In this document: positions 24,205-31,134 of the stretch, piece by piece
Layout: each line of letters begins with the position of its first letter
Position numbering within the stretch: position 1 is the stretch's first letter
NCBI GenBank assembly: GCA_048498515.1
Contig: JBEHXV010000017.1
Span: forward strand, 1 to 64,000
DNA from: UBA4416 sp048498515
GTDB lineage: Bacteria; Bacteroidota; Bacteroidia; B-17B0; Aurantibacillaceae
DNA length: 64,000 bases
Reading direction: 5' to 3'
Program-made: the position numbers and the translations under genes
The notes under the pieces: model-generated
Seen by the model: the letters and a program-made list of their open reading frames with translations, nothing else
What the model was told of the DNA's origin: nothing
The model's database searches: none

Positions 24205-27087
24205 ATGTATTTGTTCCCCGCAATCCATAAAAGGTTATTTTTAGTCCTGCTTATTGCCTGCTATAGTTGTATTGCAAAGGCCCAGGTAAGTTATGGGGCT
24301 TCAGCTATTTTTGGTCTCAATAAAGTAAACCCTTCTTATTCGGGTAATGCAATACAGGTTCGCAGGGCTTGCGATAATGCAACGGTTAACATTGGTTTTA
24401 CCAGCTGTGGCGATTTAGATACAGTAGCGTTGAACGCCTTTGCCGGCTTGCAGAATTTTCCATTGAACTCCATTACCACAACAGCCGCAAATGCTTACAG
24501 CTTAAGAAAAGTAAATTGTTCCTATTCAGGCGCGGCAATAAACATCAGAAGCTCGGCAGCAGGTAGTCCTACCTTAGATGTAGGTTTTACAGCGAACGGC
24601 GATCTGGATACGGCAGCCATGAAAACATTTATTGGGACAAACAGCGCGTTTGTGGTAACCTGGTACGACCAGACTGGTAATGGAAGGCATGCATCGCAGG
24701 CAACAACTACAAGTCAGCCAAGAATAATGCTTTCGGGAGTTATTGAAAGGCAGGGTTCACGGCCTGCTATCAGATTTATGGGAACTACCGGTGCTGCCAA
24801 AGGACTTTCAACTGCTAACCTTAATATTTATGGTACTGCGGCCTGTTTTAATGGCGTTGCAAAAGTAAATACCGACTTAAGTTATAATGCATTGGTTAAT
24901 ATCACAAACTCCAACCTTCCCGCGCCATTAGATCATTACCATAACCAGGTGGTTATTGGCAACGGATCGACCTATACCTTTTATACACCTACCGAAAGTT
25001 TTACGGCGGTTTATCCCCTGGGCATATGGACCTACCAGGCAAGCGGTGTTACAGCTGCCAATATTAAAATGTGGCATAACAGTACCAGTATATTAACTAC
25101 TGCTACAAACGCAACCTCATTTGGTACGGTGAGTAAACCTTTGAACATTGGAACAAGGGAAGATCTTTTGACAGCGCTAGATGGTTGGATCTCTGAAGTG
25201 GTAACATTTTCTGTACTGCCATCCGCCATCGACCGGAATTTCCTGGAATGGACGCAGGCCCAGTATTATGGTATCACAACCGGTGTGGCTTTGGGTACAT
25301 TGCCTGCAGGTACCATTCCCAGTGCTTTTGTGAGAACGTGGTACGACCAGAGTGGAGGAGGCAAAAATTTAGTACAGGCAACTACAACACTTCAGCCCCG
25401 TATTGTGAATACTGGCGTGGTGGATAAACAAAATAATATTCCCGCGGTATTTTTTAATGCCGCCAGTTATTTAACGGAAGGAACGATGGTTACCTCGCGC
25501 CCTTATTTTGCAACCACCATTGCATCAAGAACTGCTTTGCCACTTGCAGGAAGCGGCGGCTATGCCCGGTTGCTAAACCTGAGCTCAACAGGCGATACCT
25601 ATGGTTTTATAGGAACATTTGGCGGAGGCCCGGCAGCAGGCACACCTAATTTTGCAACATTTGTGGGCGATGGTGCAAGTACCTGGAATGATATTGCCGC
25701 TAATATTACGCTTACCTCTGTAGCTGCATCGCCGGCTATTTTATCAATGAGTGTACAGGCCGGTGCTACCGCCTTGGTACCTTACATTAATGGTACAGCC
25801 TTAAACGGAAAGAACGGGAATGGAGTAAATGCTACAGGCTTTATTTTGGGTGGCGCCTGGAGCGGTTCAAATGTATCGCAACTGTGGACAGGTTATTCAT
25901 ATGGCCTGCAGATCTTTAATTTATCGATAGGACAAACAAGAAGAAAACTATTGGAGTCCAACCAATCGGCTTACAACAACATTGCCATTTCTGCCGGCAA
26001 ATATACACCGCCAACAAGCACTTCCTACAATCGTTTTGTAAATGGTATTGGCCGCGAAAGCGCTACCGATACGGTTTTGGGAACGCGGCTAACAACCGGC
26101 ATGGGTGTAAGCTCCGGAACTGTAGCCGGAAATTTCCTTCAGTCGGATGGCGACTACATTACCTTTGGAATGAACTGCCCCCTGGGGCCGGGTACTTCAG
26201 TTGCTAACATATCAGCACCCATTGCTCAGCGCTGGATCAACGATTGGTATATCAATAAAACGGATGCCGGAACCACCGGTGGTACAGTGAGAATTTATTT
26301 TGATTACAGCGATTATGGTTACACAGGCGGGTTCTCACCGGGTGTAGCTGCCAATTACGAATTACTGGTACGAAATTCAACCGCCGGAACTTTTTCAATT
26401 GTAGCGGGTACCACCAAATCGGTGGTTGGCGACAGGGTGGTTTTTGATGTGAATGCCAGTTCCATTACTACAAACGCTTATTACACCATTGGCACCCAAA
26501 GTACCTCGGTAAGCCCTTTGCCTATTGAGTTGCTAAGTTTTAACGCAACAGCCAACAACGACAGGGTAGACCTGAACTGGGCCACAGCAACCGAAAAAAA
26601 TAACAAATTCTTTACAATCGAACGGAGCCAAAACGGAGTACAGTTCGAAGACCTTAAAAAGGTGAACAGTAAAGCTGCTAATGGCAACAGTTTGGTAAGA
26701 TTGGATTACAACGATGTTGACCCTTATCCATACGAAGGAATGTCGTACTACAGGTTAAAACAAACCGACATTACAGGCGAAAGTACACACTCACAGCCGG
26801 TAGATGTTTATTTCAGTTACTCAAACGACATTGCCATCATGGTACGTCCAAACCCTAACGAAGGAGAATTTACCCTTGATTTTAAAGGTGTGAAAAAGAA
26901 CAACGGTACGGCCCAGGTTACATTGTTCGATGCCTTGGGTAAAAAGGTATACCAGGAATCTTTATCCCTGTCTAAAGATGTAAATTCATTTCAAATTATG
27001 CCATCCGAAAAATTAGTAAAAGGCGTTTATTTCCTTTCCTGTGTGTTTGAGCGCACAACCTACACTAAAAAAATTGTGGTGAATTAA
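24205..27087 (+). CDS. Large secreted protein with arabinofuranosidase-like modules and T9SS sorting domain
   Basis: A 960-residue exported protein. The signal peptide ends near residue 27 (IAKAQ). Two N-terminal repeats share (Y/F)..NKVN/LRKVN.SYSG.AI.(V/I)R...DLDT, and FVVTWYDQTGNGRHASQ (about 150) and FVRTWYDQSGGGKNLVQ (about 380) head two lectin-like modules, resembling the alpha-L-arabinofuranosidase B catalytic region (ArabFuran-catal). A beta-rich domain spans about 605-770, an FN3-like domain follows (LPIELLSFNATA..., about 770-870), and the C-terminal 80 residues are a type A T9SS sorting domain starting VRPNPNEGEFTLDF and ending TYTKKIVVN. It probably binds or processes glycans at the cell surface; no catalytic residues were confirmed. 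Confidence 0.8.
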   Translation: MYLFPAIHKRLFLVLLIACYSCIAKAQVSYGASAIFGLNKVNPSYSGNAIQVRRACDNATVNIGFTSCGDLDTVALNAFAGLQNFPLNSITTTAANAYSLRKVNCSYSGAAINIRSSAAGSPTLDVGFTANGDLDTAAMKTFIGTNSAFVVTWYDQTGNGRHASQATTTSQPRIMLSGVIERQGSRPAIRFMGTTGAAKGLSTANLNIYGTAACFNGVAKVNTDLSYNALVNITNSNLPAPLDHYHNQVVIGNGSTYTFYTPTESFTAVYPLGIWTYQASGVTAANIKMWHNSTSILTTATNATSFGTVSKPLNIGTREDLLTALDGWISEVVTFSVLPSAIDRNFLEWTQAQYYGITTGVALGTLPAGTIPSAFVRTWYDQSGGGKNLVQATTTLQPRIVNTGVVDKQNNIPAVFFNAASYLTEGTMVTSRPYFATTIASRTALPLAGSGGYARLLNLSSTGDTYGFIGTFGGGPAAGTPNFATFVGDGASTWNDIAANITLTSVAASPAILSMSVQAGATALVPYINGTALNGKNGNGVNATGFILGGAWSGSNVSQLWTGYSYGLQIFNLSIGQTRRKLLESNQSAYNNIAISAGKYTPPTSTSYNRFVNGIGRESATDTVLGTRLTTGMGVSSGTVAGNFLQSDGDYITFGMNCPLGPGTSVANISAPIAQRWINDWYINKTDAGTTGGTVRIYFDYSDYGYTGGFSPGVAANYELLVRNSTAGTFSIVAGTTKSVVGDRVVFDVNASSITTNAYYTIGTQSTSVSPLPIELLSFNATANNDRVDLNWATATEKNNKFFTIERSQNGVQFEDLKKVNSKAANGNSLVRLDYNDVDPYPYEGMSYYRLKQTDITGESTHSQPVDVYFSYSNDIAIMVRPNPNEGEFTLDFKGVKKNNGTAQVTLFDALGKKVYQESLSLSKDVNSFQIMPSEKLVKGVYFLSCVFERTTYTKKIVVN

Positions 27088-27132
27088 AGTATTAAAGATT
27101 GACTGATCTTGATACTTTAATCTTACTTCTTT
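27083..27132 (+). terminator. Terminator after the large T9SS protein
   Basis: Arms ATTAAAGTAT and ATACTTTAAT at 27083-27092 and 27112-27121 pair perfectly; the stem continues after a small internal loop (AAGAT/ATCTT) around TGACTG. A T-rich tail follows. Confidence 0.7.
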
Positions 27133-27163
27133 TAATACTTTTTCCTTATTCCCCAAATTCTTT

Positions 27164-27171
27164 TATCTTTG
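27164..27171 (+). promoter_or_regulatory. -7 promoter element for thrS
   Basis: TATCTTTG, a match to TAnnTTTG, 44 bases before the thrS ATG. A start about seven bases downstream would give a leader of some 37 bases that holds the hairpin at 27188-27205. No TTTG -33 box was found. Confidence 0.55.
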
Positions 27172-27187
27172 TTCCCCTAAATTAAAA

Positions 27188-27205
27188 CCCACGCTTGTAA
27201 GTGGG
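27188..27205 (+). promoter_or_regulatory. thrS leader hairpin with tRNA-Thr anticodon-like loop
   Basis: CCCAC (27188-27192) pairs with GTGGG (27201-27205) around GCTTGTAA. The last seven loop bases, C-T-TGT-A-A, look like a tRNA anticodon loop: U33, anticodon UGU (which reads a Thr codon), A37, A38. The 3' arm runs into GGGAG, nine bases before the thrS ATG. In E. coli, ThrRS represses its own mRNA by binding such a mimic; similar control here is an inference from one short hairpin with an eight-base loop. Confidence 0.4.
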
Positions 27206-27214
27206 AGCAACGTT

Positions 27215-29161
27215 ATGATAAAAATTACTTTACCCGATGGTTCCATCCGCGAATACCCAAAAGGAACCACCTCAATGCAAATAGCGTTGAGCATTAGCGA
27301 AGGCCTTGCAAGAAATGTACTGGCGGCAAAAGTTAGCAATGTAGTAGTAGATGCTAACAAACCCATTAACGAAGATAGTACGGTAAGCTTATTGACCTGG
27401 AACGATGCCGAAGGTAAGAACACGCTCTGGCATTCATCGGCACACTTGCTGGCCGAAGCCCTGGAAGCCCTGTACCCTAATGTGAAATTCTGGGTGGGCC
27501 CTCCTTTGGAAAATGGTTTTTACTATGATGTTGACCTGAATGGGGAAGTACTGAGCCCTGCTGATTTTGAAAAGATTGAAGCAAAAATGCTGGAACTGGC
27601 CCGTCAAAACAATGAGTATATCCGCAAAGAGATCAGTAAGGCCGATGCCGTAAAATATTTTACCGATAAGGGCGATCAATATAAACTTGATTTGCTCGAA
27701 CGTTTGGAAGATGGCAACATCAGCCTTTATACCCAGGGTAATTTTACCGACTTATGTCGTGGGCCGCACATTCCAAACACAGGTTTTATTAAAGCTGTGA
27801 AAGTATTGAATATTGCAGGTGCTTACTGGAAAGGTGACGAAAAGAATAAAATGCTGACCCGCATTTATGGTATTGCCTTTCCTAAAGATAAAGAACTGAA
27901 AGAATACCTGGTTTTATTGGAAGAAGCCAAAAAACGCGATCACCGGAAATTAGGCAGGGAGTTGGAATTATTTACTTTCTCCGAGAAAGTAGGGGCAGGC
28001 TTGCCGTTATGGTTGCCAAAGGGAACCATGTTGCGCGAGCGCCTGATCCAGTTCATGCAAAAAGCGCAAATGAAAGCCGGTTATTTGCCGGTTGTTACGC
28101 CGCACATTGCCAATAAGGACCTGTACATTTGCTCAGGGCACTACGAAAAATATGGTGCCGATTCATTTCAGCCTATCAGGACACCGCACGAAGGTGAGGA
28201 GTTCTATTTAAAGCCAATGAACTGTCCGCACCACTGCGAAATTTACAAATCGGCACCACGTTCTTATAAAGACCTGCCGATACGTTATGCCGAGTTTGGA
28301 ACAGTTTACCGTTACGAACAAAAAGGTGAACTTCATGGCTTAACCCGTGTGCGTGGCTTTACACAAGATGATGCGCATTTATTTTGCCGTCCCGACCAGG
28401 TAAAAGAGGAGTTTTTGAAGGTGATTGACCTGGTATTGCACGTGTTCAATGCCCTTGATTTTACCGAATATACCGCCCAGATTTCTTTGCGTGACCCTGA
28501 AAATAAAACAAAATACATTGGGTCGGATGAGAATTGGGCCCTGGCCGAGCAGGCTATCATTGAATCGGCAGCCGAAAAAGGTTTGAAAACAGTTACCGAA
28601 CTGGGCGAAGCCGCTTTTTATGGCCCTAAGCTGGACTTTATGGTGAAAGATGCTATTGGTCGTAAATGGCAGCTGGGAACCATCCAGGTGGATTATAACT
28701 TACCTGAGCGTTTTGAGCTGGAGTATACCGGTTCCGATAACCTGAAACACCGCCCGGTAATGATCCACCGTGCGCCATTTGGTTCTTTGGAGCGTTTTAT
28801 AGCTGTTTTAATTGAGCACTGCGCCGGAAAGTTCCCGCTTTGGCTCACACCCGACCAGGTAGCTATTTTGCCGATCAGTGAAAAATATAACGATTATGCA
28901 AAAAAAGTTTTAGAATTGCTAAATAATTCCGATATTCGCGGCCTTGTTGACGAAAGAAACGAGAAAATTGGGAAGAAAATTCGCGACAACGAAGTAAACA
29001 AAATACCGTTTATGTTAGTTGTAGGCGAAAAAGAGGCGGAAGATGGAACGGTAGCAGTGCGTGAACAGGGCAAAGGCGACATAGGAACCATGTCAATTGC
29101 CGACTTTGCAAAACTGATACAAACTACAATTGAAAGCGATTTTAAACAAAAAAGTAATTAA
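27215..29161 (+). CDS. thrS: Threonine-tRNA ligase
   Basis: A full-length (648-residue) class II threonyl-tRNA synthetase. It has the N-terminal TGS domain (MIKITLPDGSIREYPKGTTS), the editing domain with HSSAHLLAEAL (HxxxH) and DLCRGPHIPNTG (CxxxH), then the catalytic core with KPMNCPHHCEIYK (zinc Cys), RYAEFGTVYRYEQKGELHG (motif 2) and a motif 3 around MIHRAPFGSLERFIAVLIEH, and an anticodon-binding domain from about residue 545. It leads the cluster thrS-infC-rpmI-rplT, the classical order, with only 22 bases to the infC start. Confidence 0.97.
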   Translation: MIKITLPDGSIREYPKGTTSMQIALSISEGLARNVLAAKVSNVVVDANKPINEDSTVSLLTWNDAEGKNTLWHSSAHLLAEALEALYPNVKFWVGPPLENGFYYDVDLNGEVLSPADFEKIEAKMLELARQNNEYIRKEISKADAVKYFTDKGDQYKLDLLERLEDGNISLYTQGNFTDLCRGPHIPNTGFIKAVKVLNIAGAYWKGDEKNKMLTRIYGIAFPKDKELKEYLVLLEEAKKRDHRKLGRELELFTFSEKVGAGLPLWLPKGTMLRERLIQFMQKAQMKAGYLPVVTPHIANKDLYICSGHYEKYGADSFQPIRTPHEGEEFYLKPMNCPHHCEIYKSAPRSYKDLPIRYAEFGTVYRYEQKGELHGLTRVRGFTQDDAHLFCRPDQVKEEFLKVIDLVLHVFNALDFTEYTAQISLRDPENKTKYIGSDENWALAEQAIIESAAEKGLKTVTELGEAAFYGPKLDFMVKDAIGRKWQLGTIQVDYNLPERFELEYTGSDNLKHRPVMIHRAPFGSLERFIAVLIEHCAGKFPLWLTPDQVAILPISEKYNDYAKKVLELLNNSDIRGLVDERNEKIGKKIRDNEVNKIPFMLVVGEKEAEDGTVAVREQGKGDIGTMSIADFAKLIQTTIESDFKQKSN

Positions 29162-29173
29162 TAACTAAAAAGC

Positions 29174-29178
29174 GGAGG
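29174..29178 (+). promoter_or_regulatory. Shine-Dalgarno sequence before infC
   Basis: GGAGG, five bases before the ATT at 29184. Shine-Dalgarno sites are scarce in Bacteroidota mRNAs, so a strong one in front of an AUU start is notable and decides the start choice. Confidence 0.75.
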
Positions 29179-29183
29179 TCATT

Positions 29184-29831
29184 ATTAGCGTTTTTAAGAA
29201 ACCAATAAGCAACAACAACAAAAACACCGGGCCCGTAAAGCCAGGTGACAATACGGCTCCTAAACCGGAATTTAAACGCCCTCGTGGTTTAAGAGAAGGC
29301 TTTAAACGTCCGGGAGTAAAAGAAGAGCAGCACCGGATCAATGGAAACATCAGGAACACCCCGATGGTTCGTGTGGTTGGTGATGATATTGAAGCAGGCG
29401 TTTACCCTATTGCAAAAGCAGTAGAAATGGCCGAAGAAAGAGGTGTGGATTTGGTAGAAATTGCCCCGAATGTTGATCCCCCGGTTTGTAAGTTAATTGA
29501 TTACGGTAAGTATTTATACGAACTAAAAAAGAAAGCAAAGGAAGTAAAAGCCAAAGCGTCGAAAGTAGTGGTAAAAGACATCCGTTTTGGACCGCATACC
29601 GATGAGCACGATTTTCAATTTAAAAAGAATCATGCTATGAAGTTTTTACAGGATGGCAGCAAGGTAAAAGCCTTTGTATTCTTTAGAGGACGTGAAATTG
29701 TGTTTAAAGAGCAGGGTGAGATCCTGTTGCTGCGTTTTGCTTCAGAACTGGAAGAGTATGGTAAAGCCGAGCAATTGCCGGTATTGGAAGGGAAGAAAAT
29801 GTTAATGGTGCTGGCGCCTAAAAAGAAATAA
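29184..29831 (+). CDS. infC: Translation initiation factor IF-3, AUU start
   Basis: A 215-residue IF-3. The N-domain begins HRINGNIRNTPMVRVVGDD and the C-domain includes KIVVKDIRFGPHTDEHDF-like sequence and EGKKMLMVLAPKK. The only in-frame ATG (29364) falls inside the N-domain and would delete its first strand, so it is not the start. Reading back there is no ATG, GTG or TTG before the stop at 29166; an ATT at 29184 stands five bases after GGAGG. A rare AUU start is the known basis for IF-3 autoregulation in other bacteria: IF-3 rejects non-standard starts. An extra basic/Pro-rich tail (KPGDNTAPKPEFKRPRG) precedes the N-domain, as in other Bacteroidota. Confidence 0.9.
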   Translation: MSVFKKPISNNNKNTGPVKPGDNTAPKPEFKRPRGLREGFKRPGVKEEQHRINGNIRNTPMVRVVGDDIEAGVYPIAKAVEMAEERGVDLVEIAPNVDPPVCKLIDYGKYLYELKKKAKEVKAKASKVVVKDIRFGPHTDEHDFQFKKNHAMKFLQDGSKVKAFVFFRGREIVFKEQGEILLLRFASELEEYGKAEQLPVLEGKKMLMVLAPKKK

Positions 29832-29872
29832 AATTAAAAAGAGTACTAACAAATAAATAAATATAAACCAAA

Positions 29873-30067
29873 ATGCCAAAAATGAAAACAAACTCCAGCG
29901 CAAAGAAGAGATTCTCTGTAACTGGGACCGGCAAAATTAAAAGAAAACATGCTTTCAAAAGTCACATCCTGACCAAGAAAGGTACTAAACAAAAACGTGC
30001 GTTAACCAAATCAGGCTTAGTTCATGAGCGTGATATGAGTAACATCAAGTTTTTGTTAGCGATGTAA
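29873..30067 (+). CDS. rpmI: 50S ribosomal protein L35
   Basis: A 64-residue bL35: PKMKTNSSAKKRFSVTGTGK, then KRKHAFKSHILTKK, the usual strongly basic N terminus, and a C-terminal MSNIKFLLAM. The length is normal. It follows infC by 41 bases, preceded by an A-rich, Shine-Dalgarno-free leader (AAATATAAACCAAA), the usual type here and in contrast to infC. It binds 23S rRNA in the large subunit. Confidence 0.98.
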   Translation: MPKMKTNSSAKKRFSVTGTGKIKRKHAFKSHILTKKGTKQKRALTKSGLVHERDMSNIKFLLAM

Positions 30068-30167
30068 TTTTTAAATTGACCCGAGTACAACGGTTATTCA
30101 ATTAACCAGAAACTACGTAAAAAAGCGCTAAAAATTAGCCACGTAAAATCAAAAATTAAAAAAAGAA

Positions 30168-30512
30168 ATGCCACGTTCAGTCAATCATGTAGCCAGCAGG
30201 GCTCGCAGAAAAAAAATCCTTAATTTAACCAAAGGTTATTGGGGTGCAAGAGGTAATGTTTGGACAATTGCCAAAAATACCCTCGAAAAAGGTTTAACTT
30301 ACGCTTACCGCGATCGTAAAAACAAAAAACGCACCATGCGTTCATTGTGGATCCAACGTATCAATGCTGGTGTTCGCCAGTACGGTATGAGCTACAGCGA
30401 ATTTATCGGAAAAGTAAATGCTAAGAACATTAACTTAAACCGTAAAGTATTAGCTGATTTAGCGATGAACCACCCTGAAGCGTTTAAAGCAGTTGTTGAC
30501 CAGGTAAAATAA
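30168..30512 (+). CDS. rplT: 50S ribosomal protein L20
   Basis: A 114-residue bL20: PRSVNHVASRARRKKILNL, then GYWGARGNVWTIAKNTLEKG, a long basic helix, and a globular C-terminal half (LWIQRINAGVRQYGMSYSEF) of normal length. It ends the translation cluster; a terminator follows. L20 represses this operon in E. coli and B. subtilis by binding leader RNA. In the 100 bases between rpmI and rplT I see no clear L20 leader fold. Confidence 0.98.
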   Translation: MPRSVNHVASRARRKKILNLTKGYWGARGNVWTIAKNTLEKGLTYAYRDRKNKKRTMRSLWIQRINAGVRQYGMSYSEFIGKVNAKNINLNRKVLADLAMNHPEAFKAVVDQVK

Positions 30513-30532
30513 TTTACTCAATCACATAAAAC

Positions 30533-30563
30533 AAAAGGCAATCCAAAACGGTTGCCTTTTTTT
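30533..30563 (+). terminator. Terminator after rplT
   Basis: AAGGCAA-T-CC (30535-30544) pairs with GGTTGCCTT (30550-30558), one bulged T, loop AAAAC, followed by a run of T. It closes the thrS-infC-rpmI-rplT transcript. Confidence 0.85.
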
Positions 30564-30700
30564 ATGGAGCAATGGATATTACATATGTAAGGAATGCTCA
30601 TTCTTTGAAACAGTGGTAACGGAAAATTAATATGTTAAAAATTTGAAAATCGATTTATTTTACCTTAATTTGAACATAAACCAAACTAAAAACAAATTTT

Positions 30701-31090
30701 ATGGGAAAATTAAAAGGAAAAGTTGTTACAGCAGGCGACAAAGGCATGCTGCGCTACAAAGATGAGTCCGGAAACAAAATTGAGATCCCCTTCACTCAAC
30801 AGTATCAAAGAGAATTAGGAATTGAAGTAGACGGGACAGTTAAATTCGACCTGATAACCGTAAACGGTAAAGGAATGGGAGTAGCTGTAGAGGCGGTTGA
30901 TAAAGGAGAAGTGACATTAATTGAAGGTAGCAAAGGAACCATAGTTGAAAAAGATTCAGGGAAGGTATACACATTTGAACAAAATTTTTTAAAAGAATCA
31001 GGTATTGAAAAAGGCTCACAGGTTACATTTAAATTTGTGATGGCCAATGGTACATTGGTAGCAACTTGTGTATCATTGTGTGGCGATTAA
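30701..31090 (+). CDS. Small protein made of two tandem OB-like repeats, unknown function
   Basis: A 129-residue cytoplasmic-looking protein. Its halves align: KLKGKVVTAGDKGMLRYKDE...IPFTQQYQRELGIEVDGTVKFDLIT with SKGTIVEKDSGKVYTFEQNFLKESGIEKGSQVTFKF. Each half has a short strand-turn-strand start, a central F..(Q/N)(Q/F)....E.GIE.G and a V.F final strand, a plan like cold-shock or S1 OB folds, though the RNP motifs are not seen. The family is not recognised. It is a single gene between two terminators, with no secretion signal; one Cys pair sits in the tail (TCVSLCGD). Confidence 0.62.
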   Translation: MGKLKGKVVTAGDKGMLRYKDESGNKIEIPFTQQYQRELGIEVDGTVKFDLITVNGKGMGVAVEAVDKGEVTLIEGSKGTIVEKDSGKVYTFEQNFLKESGIEKGSQVTFKFVMANGTLVATCVSLCGD

Positions 31091-31101
31091 AAAAAGAATA
31101 T

Positions 31102-31134
31102 AAGGGTTATTGTTTTTTGCAATAACCCTTTTTT
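31102..31134 (+). terminator. Terminator that abuts the next start codon
   Basis: A perfect 11-bp stem AAGGGTTATTG / CAATAACCCTT (31102-31112 with 31120-31130), loop TTTTTTG, then TTTT. The ATG of the SpoIIE-type phosphatase gene begins on the very next base (31135), so that message must start inside or before the hairpin. Confidence 0.88.

Noticed and set aside
27172..27214. T-box riboswitch before thrS
   Set aside because: The leader is only about 40 bases, with no T-box motif or antiterminator. T-boxes are not expected in this phylum. The anticodon-like hairpin is a different idea and noted separately.
29364..29831. infC starting at the first in-frame ATG (29364)
   Set aside because: It would delete the first part of the conserved IF-3 N-domain (RINGNIRNTP). 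The upstream frame stays open to an ATT preceded by GGAGG, the better start.
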